Of a stretch of 64,000 nucleotides of DNA, positions 55,557 through 63,605 are shown in pieces. Location: assembly GCA_027488395.1 (NCBI GenBank), contig JAIYBT010000010.1, positions 217,446 to 281,445 on the forward strand. Reading direction: 5' to 3'. The notes under the pieces were generated by a model. It did not search any database. It was not told the DNA's origin and was given only the letters and a program-made list of their open reading frames with translations. The first letter of the stretch is position 1; the number at the start of each line of letters is the position of its first letter. This DNA is from Methylophilaceae bacterium. Lineage in GTDB: Bacteria > Pseudomonadota > Gammaproteobacteria > Burkholderiales > Methylophilaceae. The position numbers and the translations under genes were made by a program.

Positions 55557-58250
55557 ATGAAAAGAATGTTATTTAATGCAACGCAATCTGAAGAATTGCG
55601 CGTTGCCATTGTCGACGGACAAAAACTAATTGACCTGGATATTGAACACGCTGGCAAAGAACAGCGCAAAAGCAATATTTACAAAGGGGTCATCACCCGG
55701 ATTGAACCCTCGCTTGAAGCCGCTTTTGTCGATTACGGCACTGATCGTCATGGTTTCTTACCGTTTAAGGAAATCGCCCGCAGTTACTTCTCAGACAAAC
55801 CAGAACAAGGTCGCGCCCGCATTCAAGATGTGATTAAAGAAGGCCAAGAAGTCATTGTGCAAGTGGACAAAGACGAACGTGGCAGTAAAGGCGCAGCCCT
55901 TACCACGTTTATTTCTCTGGCGGGTCGCTACTTAGTGTTGATGCCTAACAACCCGCGTGGCGGTGGTGTTTCCCGCCGGGTAGAAGGGGAAGAAAGAAAC
56001 GAATTGCGCGATACCATGGCGCAACTTGAAATTCCATCTGGCATGAGCATTATCGCCCGTACCGCAGGGATTGGCCGTACTGCAGAAGAACTACAGTGGG
56101 ATTTGAATTACCTCACCCAATTATGGAAAGCCATCGAAGATGCTTCTAACTTTCAACCGGGTGCTTATTTAATTTACCAAGAAGGTAGCTTGGTGATTCG
56201 TGCCATCCGCGATTACTACAGTGCTGATATTGGCGAAATATTAATTGATACCTCTGACGTGCATGAGCAAGCTGTGCAGTTTATGAACCACGTCATGCCA
56301 GGTAACGTTTCGCGCGTCAAACTGTATCAAGATGAAATTCCCCTGTTTTCACGCTTTCAAATTGAACATCAAATAGAAACTGCATTTTCACGTGAAGTGC
56401 GCTTACCGTCAGGCGGCGCCATCGTGATCGATCACACAGAAGCATTAGTATCTGTGGACGTGAACTCTGGACGTTCGATCAAAGGTGCAGATATTGAACA
56501 AACCGCATTGAATACCAACCTCGAAGCGGCTGAAGAAGTTGCCCGTCAGATGCGTCTTCGTGATTTAGGCGGCTTAGTAGTGATTGATTTTATTGACATG
56601 GAAAATCAACGCAATCAGCGTGAAGTGGAAAATACCCTACGCGATGCGTTACACCATGATCGAGCCCGCGTACAAATGGGTAAAATTTCACGCTTTGGGT
56701 TGTTAGAGTTATCGCGTCAACGTTTACGCCCAAGTTTAGGCGAAACGAACCATGCCACGTGTCCACGCTGTAATGGCACGGGTCATATCCGTGGCATCGA
56801 ATCCACGGCGTTGCATATCTTGCGTATCACGCAAGAAGAGGCCATGAAAGAGAACAGCGCCGTCATTCAGGTACAACTGCCAGTTGAAGCTGCGACCTTC
56901 TTGCTGAATGAAAAACGGGCAGATATCCACAAAATTGAGCAACGTACTGGCGTAGAAGTGTTATTGATTCCTAATATTCACTTGGAGACGCCAAACTATA
57001 ATATTGTGCGTATTCGTCATGATGATGTGAATGAAGAAACCACCCAAGCCAGTTATAAAATGGTCGATGTACCAGATGAGTCCGACTATCAGCTAAAAAT
57101 GGCACAAGCAGCCGCACCAGTAAAAGCTGAGGCCGTGGTGAAAGGCATTACGCCAGCAACTGCAGCGCCCATCGTGGAGGACAAACCTGCACCGGTGGCA
57201 GTCGTTCCAAAAAAATCATTGTTTGCAGCGATTAAATCCTTCTTTGGGATGACAGAAAAACCTGCCGAAGTGGTTGAAGCGCCGTCACGTGATAGCAAAG
57301 AACACAACCGCGACCGCCATAAAAACCGTAACCGTCGCGACCGTCAACGTGAGCGCCCACATGAGCGTGGTGACAAACCAGCGCGCGAACAAGAATCGGC
57401 TCAAGCCAAACAGCGTGAGCAACGTCCACCACAAGACAAACCATTGCCAAAAGCACCAGTGGTGCGCTCCACCGAGATCGAATCGACTAAGCAAGACGTG
57501 GTTGATGTAAACAAACCAAATGCTGAAACCCGCTCGCAAGGGGAAGCGCGTCAAGACCGCGGTGAACGTGGTAATCGCCGCAATCGTCATGGCCGTCGCG
57601 ACCGTCGTCCACGTGATGAAGGCACCACGGCAGAACAATCAAGTAATGAATCTACCCTAAATCAAGTGTCTACGGATACAACTTTATCCACAGCGTCTAC
57701 ACCTGATATTGTAGTGAATGAAGTTGCAACTTCGGCCGCTGCACCATCCACCGTACTTGAACAAAACAATCCGACCAACCAAGACCAAGCGCCTTTGGCA
57801 ACAACGGTCACTGACACTGTTGAAGCTTCTGCTGAATCAGCTGCAGCCACCGAAAAACCCTCGCGCAACCGTAGCCGTGGTGGTAAAGGTCGTAGCAAAT
57901 CAACCAAAGCAAGCATTGCTGAGGCGGGGATCGAATTGGTTGAAACGGTGAATGCCCCTGTTGTGACTGATGTGGTAGCTGCGCCTACAGAGGCTACGGA
58001 AGCATCGACGCCAGCATCTGCTAAGAAAAAACCTGTTCGCAAAAGTAAACCCGCTGTCAAAGCAGAGGCAACTCCAGCAGAAGGCATACAACTGGTAGAA
58101 ACAAAATCAGAAGCAGTGGTTGCGATTGCCACTACGACGGCAAAAGCCAAACCAGCACGTCGTCAGCCACCAAAATGGAAGCAAGAAGACCAACCAACAA
58201 CTGCAACTGACACAGGCTTGGTCATGGTAGAAACGCAAAAAGACGTTTAA
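55557..58250 (+). CDS. rne: Ribonuclease E
   Basis: An 897-residue endonuclease of RNA processing and decay. N-terminal catalytic half: S1 domain (VITRIEPSLEAAFVDYG, HGFLPFKEIA), 5'-sensor, DNase-I-like part with Asp residues in VSVDVNSGRS and VVIDFIDMENQRNQREVE, and the zinc-link CPRCNGTGHIRG. The C-terminal half (from about residue 500) is disordered, with Arg-rich RNA-binding stretches (RDRHKNRNRRDRQRERPHE) and Ala/Pro/Thr segments that would scaffold a degradosome. ATG 55557 has GGAG 6 nt upstream; the frame upstream to 55494 is not the family N-terminus. Confidence 0.96.
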   Translation: MKRMLFNATQSEELRVAIVDGQKLIDLDIEHAGKEQRKSNIYKGVITRIEPSLEAAFVDYGTDRHGFLPFKEIARSYFSDKPEQGRARIQDVIKEGQEVIVQVDKDERGSKGAALTTFISLAGRYLVLMPNNPRGGGVSRRVEGEERNELRDTMAQLEIPSGMSIIARTAGIGRTAEELQWDLNYLTQLWKAIEDASNFQPGAYLIYQEGSLVIRAIRDYYSADIGEILIDTSDVHEQAVQFMNHVMPGNVSRVKLYQDEIPLFSRFQIEHQIETAFSREVRLPSGGAIVIDHTEALVSVDVNSGRSIKGADIEQTALNTNLEAAEEVARQMRLRDLGGLVVIDFIDMENQRNQREVENTLRDALHHDRARVQMGKISRFGLLELSRQRLRPSLGETNHATCPRCNGTGHIRGIESTALHILRITQEEAMKENSAVIQVQLPVEAATFLLNEKRADIHKIEQRTGVEVLLIPNIHLETPNYNIVRIRHDDVNEETTQASYKMVDVPDESDYQLKMAQAAAPVKAEAVVKGITPATAAPIVEDKPAPVAVVPKKSLFAAIKSFFGMTEKPAEVVEAPSRDSKEHNRDRHKNRNRRDRQRERPHERGDKPAREQESAQAKQREQRPPQDKPLPKAPVVRSTEIESTKQDVVDVNKPNAETRSQGEARQDRGERGNRRNRHGRRDRRPRDEGTTAEQSSNESTLNQVSTDTTLSTASTPDIVVNEVATSAAAPSTVLEQNNPTNQDQAPLATTVTDTVEASAESAAATEKPSRNRSRGGKGRSKSTKASIAEAGIELVETVNAPVVTDVVAAPTEATEASTPASAKKKPVRKSKPAVKAEATPAEGIQLVETKSEAVVAIATTTAKAKPARRQPPKWKQEDQPTTATDTGLVMVETQKDV

Positions 58251-58279
58251 TTTTAGCGCTGGTAAGTCATCTCAATGTA

Positions 58280-58308
58280 AAGAGGGTCATGATTGACCCT
58301 CTTTTTTT
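58280..58308 (+). terminator. Rho-independent terminator of rne
   Basis: Stem AAGAGGGTCA / TGACCCTCTT (58280-58289 with 58294-58303), loop TGAT, then T-run to 58308. The stop codon is 30 bp upstream. Confidence 0.92.
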
Positions 58309-58314
58309 AGCTGA

Positions 58315-58692
58315 TTAATGTGTCAGCAAACGGCTCATCAACCAGTAGCCGACAAAAGTTAGGCAAATCGACAGAAGCACATGTGATACCACATGCACAC
58401 ATGCCCAATATAATAATTGTTTTTGCATCAATATGAAGGCTTCCGCCGAGAAGCTGGAAAAGGTCGTTAACCCCCCTAAAAAGCCTGTGATTAAAAATAA
58501 TCGCCACTCAACAGATAAGTGTGGATTTGCAGCAACCACCGCAAGAACGATACCAATTAAAAAACCACCCAAGGCATTTGCGGCGAGCGTACCCCAAGCC
58601 AAATAAGAGGGTCCGTTCAAATAAAGCCCCAGTTGCCAACGCAACCAAGCACCTAAAGTAGCGCCCACACTCACACTTAACCATGCATACAT
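58315..58692 (-). CDS. crcB: Fluoride channel CrcB/Fluc
   Basis: A 125-residue protein with four membrane segments that exports fluoride as a dual-topology dimer. Conserved: GATLGAWLRWQLG, WGTLAANALGGFLIG (with the Asn) and GFLGGLTTFSSFSAE (the TFSSF core with the phenylalanines). Convergent with rne. The short upstream region (58693-58780) shows no obvious fluoride riboswitch. Confidence 0.93.
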   Translation of the reverse strand: MYAWLSVSVGATLGAWLRWQLGLYLNGPSYLAWGTLAANALGGFLIGIVLAVVAANPHLSVEWRLFLITGFLGGLTTFSSFSAEAFILMQKQLLYWACVHVVSHVLLSICLTFVGYWLMSRLLTH

Positions 58693-58780
58693 TTGACGAC
58701 CCTTCTAAAAGTTCACGCGCCAATGTATCATAAAGTGTTTAAGCTTTAACCTGCTGACCCCGTTTTAAAAAGAGACTCTT

Positions 58781-60226
58781 TTGCGCTTACTTTTCGTTAC
58801 TTCTGAAATTTTTCCACTCATTAAAACCGGCGGGCTTGCAGATGTCAGTGGCGCATTACCCATTGCTCTCGCCGAATATGGCGTAGATGTCAGGATTTTG
58901 CTGCCAGCTTATCGCGGCGTGATTGCAAAATGTGGTCAGGTGAAAGCCTTGGGACGCATGCAACCGTTTCATGATGTATTTTGCGAAATACTCGAGACAC
59001 GCTTGCCCGGCACCGAAATTCCTTTACTATTGATCGATCATCCAGCCTTATTTGACCGTGAGGGTGGCCCTTACCATCAACCGCAATCTGGCGATTGGCA
59101 AGATAACGCCTTACGGTTTGGTTTGCTTTCCAAGGTAGCAGCCATGTTAGCCATACCCAATCGCTGTCAACAATGGTTACCAGACATGGTGCATTGTAAC
59201 GATTGGCAAACGGGTCTTACCCCTTACTTTTTGCAGCAAATAGGCAGTCATGTCAAATCCATTTTAAGTATTCACAACTTAGCGTTTCAAGGTAATTTTC
59301 ACGCAGATTGGCGTTATCAATTAGGACTTAGTGAACAAGATTTCCATCCACAAGGCTATGAATTTTATGGTCAACTTTCGTTTATGAAAGCAGGTCTTCA
59401 GTATGCGACTAAGCTTTCAACCGTCAGCCCTACCTATGCGAAAGAGATTCAAACTGCTGAATTTGGATTTGGATTTGAAGGACTTTTGCAATCTCGACAA
59501 TCTGATTTAATTGGTATTTTAAATGGCATCGATACGCACACTTGGAATCCTGCAAGCGACCCTTTCCTTGAATCACATTATGCTGCCGATTCGTTAGACA
59601 ATAAAACCAAGGTGAAACGCGCGCTACAACAAGAGTTGGGCTTACCAGACTCTCCGCATACGCCTTTGTTGGGGGTGGTAAGCCGCTTAACCTACCAAAA
59701 AGGCTTGGATATGTTGCCTGAGATTGCCGATCAGTTACTGGCCACAGGTGCGCAGTTGGCCGTATTAGGTAATGGCGAAGTCGCACTAGAGCAACAATTT
59801 TTACAGTTGAAACAGCGCTACCCTCAACAGGTTGCCGTGACGATTGGCTATCACGAGCCTTTGTCACATCGCATGATGGCGGGTGTTGATATTTTCGTGA
59901 TGCCTTCAAGGTTTGAACCTTGTGGGCTGAATCAAATGTATGGTTTACGCTATGGCACCATACCAGTGGTGGCGAACACAGGCGGATTAGCGGATTCAGT
60001 GACTGGCGGCCGCATTACTAATACCGTTCCCAGCGACATGACTGGCTTTGTAATGGCAGACAAACAACCACAGACACTTTTGGTCACGTTAGGGGCAGCG
60101 ATGGCGGCGTATGCCAATAATGGTCACTGGCAAACCTTGCAAAAGCAGGCGATGGCAGATGATGTCAGTTGGCATCACAGCGCTAAACAGTATTTATTGT
60201 TGTATCAAGCTGCACTAGCCGCTTAA
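58781..60226 (+). CDS. glgA: Glycogen synthase
   Basis: A 481-residue GT5 ADP-glucose starch/glycogen synthase. N-terminal FVTSEIFPLIKTGGLADVSGAL in parts carries the KTGG ADP-glucose site; HCNDWQTGL, HNLAFQGNF, VSRLTYQKGLD, and PSRFEPCGLNQMYGLRYG close the active site. TTG start at 58781 with AGAGA upstream. No other glg genes are adjacent, so its ADP-glucose supply must be encoded elsewhere. Followed by a candidate sRNA and terminator. Confidence 0.94.
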   Translation: MRLLFVTSEIFPLIKTGGLADVSGALPIALAEYGVDVRILLPAYRGVIAKCGQVKALGRMQPFHDVFCEILETRLPGTEIPLLLIDHPALFDREGGPYHQPQSGDWQDNALRFGLLSKVAAMLAIPNRCQQWLPDMVHCNDWQTGLTPYFLQQIGSHVKSILSIHNLAFQGNFHADWRYQLGLSEQDFHPQGYEFYGQLSFMKAGLQYATKLSTVSPTYAKEIQTAEFGFGFEGLLQSRQSDLIGILNGIDTHTWNPASDPFLESHYAADSLDNKTKVKRALQQELGLPDSPHTPLLGVVSRLTYQKGLDMLPEIADQLLATGAQLAVLGNGEVALEQQFLQLKQRYPQQVAVTIGYHEPLSHRMMAGVDIFVMPSRFEPCGLNQMYGLRYGTIPVVANTGGLADSVTGGRITNTVPSDMTGFVMADKQPQTLLVTLGAAMAAYANNGHWQTLQKQAMADDVSWHHSAKQYLLLYQAALAA

Positions 60227-60255
60227 AAAGGCTTATTTAGAGGGTATTAGTCTAT

Positions 60256-60352
60256 AAGGAGAAGGTTGGCATAGAAGATGCTTATGTATAACTAGCTTCT
60301 CCAAAGCTAACTTCTCCTCCCTCAAGACGCCCAATAATGGCGTCTTTTTTTT
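60256..60352 (+). ncRNA. Candidate small RNA with anti-Shine-Dalgarno-like segment
   Basis: In the 144-bp gap between glgA and orn: GTTGGC (60264-60269) can pair with GCTAAC (60306-60311) and inner GAAG with CTTC, forming a 5' hairpin. The pyrimidine stretch CTTCTCCTCCCT (60311-60322) follows and could pair with purine-rich ribosome sites. A perfect 8-bp terminator stem (60324-60331 with 60339-60346) ends in T8. This hairpin, open C/U segment, terminator layout is typical of Hfq-dependent RNAs. No strong promoter is seen (TATAAG at 60253 with poor -35), so it could also be a processed 3' UTR of glgA. Confidence 0.5.
60324..60352 (+). terminator. Rho-independent terminator after glgA/sRNA candidate
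   Basis: AAGACGCC / GGCGTCTT stem, 7-nt loop CAATAAT, T8 ending at 60352. Confidence 0.92.
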
Positions 60353-60370
60353 GGGGGTTGTTTATGGCGT

Positions 60371-60958
60371 TTACAAGGTTGATGGCGTCATCACTAAAAA
60401 GTGTTCACGGTAATATTTCAACTCATCAATCGACTCATAAATATCTGCCAATGCTTCATGTCGGCTAGACTTTTTAAATCCAGCATAAATATCCGGACGC
60501 CAGCGACGCGATAACTCTTTAAACACACTCACATCCAAATTACGATAGTGAAAAAACTGCTCTAAACGTGGCATATAACGCGCCATAAATCGTCTATCTT
60601 GGCAGATTGAATTACCACACATCGGCGATTTACCTGCAGGCAAGTGACTCGATAAAAAAGCCAGCATGGCTTCTGTGGCGGCCTCTTCATCTAATGTAGA
60701 GGCTTTGACTTTTTCAATGAGTCCACTGCGGCCATGCGTACCTTTGTTCCAAGCATCCATGCCATCAAGCACAGCATCTGATTGGTGAAGCACCAATACG
60801 GGTGATTCAGCAATGACATTCAGTTGTGCATCCGTGACTACCGCAGCCAACTCTAAAATACGATCCGATTCTGGCAGTAGACCGCTCATTTCCATGTCTA
60901 ACCATATTAAATAATCTTGATTGTTCGCCAATTGACACCCTCTTGTCATGATTTCCAT
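60371..60958 (-). CDS. orn: Oligoribonuclease
   Basis: A 195-residue DEDDh exonuclease that finishes degradation of 2-5 nt RNA fragments. First acids in [13 protein letters not shown], then [13 protein letters not shown] and C-terminal [22 protein letters not shown] with the His and Asp. Met1 (60958) and Met4 (60949) are alternative starts; neither has a clear ribosome site. Convergent with glgA, divergent from the M48 protease gene. Confidence 0.95.
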   Translation of the reverse strand: MEIMTRGCQLANNQDYLIWLDMEMSGLLPESDRILELAAVVTDAQLNVIAESPVLVLHQSDAVLDGMDAWNKGTHGRSGLIEKVKASTLDEEAATEAMLAFLSSHLPAGKSPMCGNSICQDRRFMARYMPRLEQFFHYRNLDVSVFKELSRRWRPDIYAGFKKSSRHEALADIYESIDELKYYREHFLVMTPSTL

Positions 60959-61048
60959 TAAAATGGAACATTATAGGCAGTTAACTGAACATGGTGGTTA
61001 ATATTCCATCAAAATGTCATTCACAAATAACGAATATTGAATAATTCT

Positions 61049-62296
61049 ATGTCAGCCATCTTTACACAAATTTTTATCGTTTTAGTCATCGCAAGTTTAT
61101 TTGTGCGTATATGGTTGGGGCTACGCCATGTGAATCACATCCAAGCCCACCGCAATCAGGTCCCCAATGCATTTGAACAAACCATCAGCCTAGAAGCGCA
61201 TCAACGCGCTGCTGATTACACTTCTGCCAAAATTAAACTGCTTTTAGCTGAAGCGTTGATTGAGGCTCTCGTGTTACTCTCATTTACGTTGGGTGGCGTC
61301 TTACAATGGCTAGATCAACAGTGGATGCAATGGTTGCCAGCGCATGAAATCTTGCGTGGCGCTGTACTTATTGCCACTGCCATGATCATTTCCAGCTTGG
61401 TTACTTTGCCGTTAGACTACATTCAAACCTTTAACATTGATGCGCGCTTTGGTTTTAACAAAATGTCGCGTGGCATGTTTGTGAGCGATTTGTTCAAACA
61501 TGCGTTCGTGGGCGTATTACTCGGCGGTCCTATTTTATTTGTTGCACTGTGGTTGATGCAAAGCGCAGGCAATTATTGGTGGTTGACCTTGTGGGTGGTG
61601 TGGAGCGTATTCAATTTATTCATGTTAGCGGTTTACCCAACTTGGATTGCGCCTTTATTCAATAAATTTACGCCCATGCAAAACAGCAGTCTGCAAGCAC
61701 GTATCGAACAACTGATGCAAAAATGTGGGTTTGCAAGTCAAGGCTTGTTTGTTATGGATGGCTCTAGCCGTTCAGGCCACGGTAACGCCTATTTTACTGG
61801 CTTTGGCAAACATAAACGTGTGGTGTTCTTTGATACGCTGTTAGATAAATTAAATGCGGACGAAATTGAGGCCGTGCTCGCCCACGAATTAGGCCATTTC
61901 AAACATCAGCATGTCATTAAACGTATTGTGATGATGTTCAGTTTGAGTTTAATTGGTTTAGCGATTCTCGGCTATTTGATGCAACAAGATTGGTTTTACC
62001 TTGGCTTAGGTGTCAACACTGCAAGTAATTATATGGCGTTGTTATTGTTCATATTAATCACCCCTGTATTTATGTTTGTGTTGCGTCCACTCATGGCTGC
62101 TTATTCTCGTATTAATGAATTCGAAGCCGATGCCTATGCGGCAAAACAATCTAATCCTGCTTATCTGATTGATGCCTTAGTGAAGCTATACCGTGATAAT
62201 GCTTCTACCCTAACCCCTGATCCACTACATTCTGCGTTTTATGACTCGCATCCGCCTGCCAGCATTCGGATTGCTAAATTGCAAGCCATGCAATGA
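61049..62296 (+). CDS. M48 family membrane metalloprotease (Ste24/CAAX-protease-like)
   Basis: A 415-residue membrane protease. About six hydrophobic segments; zinc site HELGHFKHQH and third ligand Glu in NEFEADAYAA, the Ste24 pattern. DARFGFNKMSRGMFVSD and DGSSRSGHGNAYFTGFG are typical of the bacterial Ste24-like group, which may work in membrane protein quality control. ATG 61049 chosen over the TTG at 61037. It overlaps the cytochrome gene by ATGA; the order orn, M48, cytochrome c, rsgA recurs in betaproteobacteria. Confidence 0.9.
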   Translation: MSAIFTQIFIVLVIASLFVRIWLGLRHVNHIQAHRNQVPNAFEQTISLEAHQRAADYTSAKIKLLLAEALIEALVLLSFTLGGVLQWLDQQWMQWLPAHEILRGAVLIATAMIISSLVTLPLDYIQTFNIDARFGFNKMSRGMFVSDLFKHAFVGVLLGGPILFVALWLMQSAGNYWWLTLWVVWSVFNLFMLAVYPTWIAPLFNKFTPMQNSSLQARIEQLMQKCGFASQGLFVMDGSSRSGHGNAYFTGFGKHKRVVFFDTLLDKLNADEIEAVLAHELGHFKHQHVIKRIVMMFSLSLIGLAILGYLMQQDWFYLGLGVNTASNYMALLLFILITPVFMFVLRPLMAAYSRINEFEADAYAAKQSNPAYLIDALVKLYRDNASTLTPDPLHSAFYDSHPPASIRIAKLQAMQ

Positions 62297-62589
62297 TTAG
62301 GCTAATCAGCATATGGTTATGTGTTTACCCATTGTTCACAATGGCTGAGACGCGCGCTGTCAATAGCCTTGGCCAGCAACTGGTTGAGGCGCATTGTATA
62401 TCCTGTCATGCCAGCAGTTATGGCGGCGATGGCAGTGGGATTTACACCCGCGATTACCCAAAAGTACGCTCTTTACCTGGCTTAAAAGCGCAAGTGACCA
62501 GTTGCAATACCATGTTGAACTTGAAATGGTTTGATGATGAAGAGCAACATGTGGTTGAATACTTAAACCAACGTTACTACCACTTTTAA
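62293..62589 (+). CDS. Small monohaem cytochrome c-like protein
   Basis: A 98-residue protein with a signal peptide (ISIWLCVYPLFTMA) and one haem site CISCH near residue 35. The axial Met is probably in the NTMLNLKWF region near residue 74, where class I cytochromes carry it. About 80 residues mature, so a small periplasmic electron carrier. It overlaps the protease gene and is 13 bp before rsgA. Partner unknown. Confidence 0.85.
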   Translation: MIRLISIWLCVYPLFTMAETRAVNSLGQQLVEAHCISCHASSYGGDGSGIYTRDYPKVRSLPGLKAQVTSCNTMLNLKWFDDEEQHVVEYLNQRYYHF

Positions 62590-62602
62590 TGAGTCAACCG
62601 TC

Positions 62603-63475
62603 ATGATGTTAAGTGGGCTAGTCGTCGCAGCGTATGGTAAACGCTATGATGTTGAATTAGCTGATCAGCGCGTTGTGAGCTGTGTAACCCGCGGCAAAAA
62701 GGTGGACAACGCTGCGGGTGATCTGGTGAGTATACAGTTAACCTCCGAAGACGAGGGCGTCATAGAAAAAACAGCTCCGCGGCGTACCCTTCTATACCGG
62801 AGCAATGCTTTTAAAAGCAAGGTGTTGGCCGCTAATGTAAGCCAAATTTTAATTGTGCTCGCTACCCAGCCAAGTTTTTATGAAGATCTTCTTAATCGCT
62901 GTTTAATCGCCGCAGAAGCAGCCGGAATACGGCCTGTGATTGTTTTAAATAAATGTGATTTAGCGAATCCAGACGCATTAGAAAAACTAGCCCGCTACGC
63001 GCAACTCGGTTACCCAACCGTTTCATTAAGCGCCCATGACAGCATTGCTCCCCTCTTACCGTTACTCGAAGGGCATACCAGTATTTTGGTAGGCCAATCA
63101 GGCATGGGAAAATCCACGATTATTAACGCGTTGTTACCTGCGGCAAAAAGTAAAACCCGTGAGGTCAGTCTCACGTTAGACAGTGGTAAACATACCACCA
63201 CAGCTACCCACCTTTATCATCTTAATGCTAACAGTGCCATCATTGATTCACCTGGCTTACAAGAGTTTGGTCTTTATCATGTTGATACCACCACCCTAGA
63301 GTATGCGTTTGTGGAGTTTCGACCATGGATCGGTCATTGTAAATTTAATAATTGTAGTCATCAGCATGAACCGGAATGCGCGATTTTGAAAGCGGTGGCA
63401 CAAGGCGAAATTTCAAAACAACGTTTAGCAATCTTTCATCAACTCACCAGTGAAAATGCAGTCCAGGTCTTTTGA
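62603..63475 (+). CDS. rsgA: Small ribosomal subunit biogenesis GTPase RsgA
   Basis: A 290-residue circularly permuted GTPase. OB-fold N-terminus (VSCVTRGKKVDNAAGD), then G4 LNKCDL, G1 GQSGMGKSTIINAL and G3 DSPGLQEF in permuted order, and the zinc motif CKFNNCSHQHEPEC. It checks late 30S maturation. The two adjacent ATGs at 62603/62606 give an uncertain first residue. Confidence 0.95.
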   Translation: MMLSGLVVAAYGKRYDVELADQRVVSCVTRGKKVDNAAGDLVSIQLTSEDEGVIEKTAPRRTLLYRSNAFKSKVLAANVSQILIVLATQPSFYEDLLNRCLIAAEAAGIRPVIVLNKCDLANPDALEKLARYAQLGYPTVSLSAHDSIAPLLPLLEGHTSILVGQSGMGKSTIINALLPAAKSKTREVSLTLDSGKHTTTATHLYHLNANSAIIDSPGLQEFGLYHVDTTTLEYAFVEFRPWIGHCKFNNCSHQHEPECAILKAVAQGEISKQRLAIFHQLTSENAVQVF

Positions 63476-63523
63476 GCGCGTTGAATCGTTCGCGCCATCA
63501 TCTACAAGTCAGCACCACCAAAT

Positions 63524-63555
63524 AAAAAAACACCTTGCTTGCGCAAGGTGTTTTT
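63524..63555. terminator. Bidirectional terminator between rsgA and xoxF-like gene
   Basis: A7, stem CACCTTGC / GCAAGGTG (63531-63538 with 63543-63550), loop TTGC, T5. It lies between the convergent genes. Confidence 0.9.
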
Positions 63556-63605
63556 CATGACTTAAACAGCTGTTCTGAGGTGTAACCTAAAGCTTACGCT
63601 TTTAA

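Noticed and set aside
57085..58150. Long frames opposite the C-terminal half of rne
   Set aside because: They are by-products of the repetitive Ala/Val/Pro/Arg codons of the disordered RNase E tail.
58693..58780. Fluoride riboswitch in front of crcB
   Set aside because: The gap to glgA is short and shows no recognisable motif.
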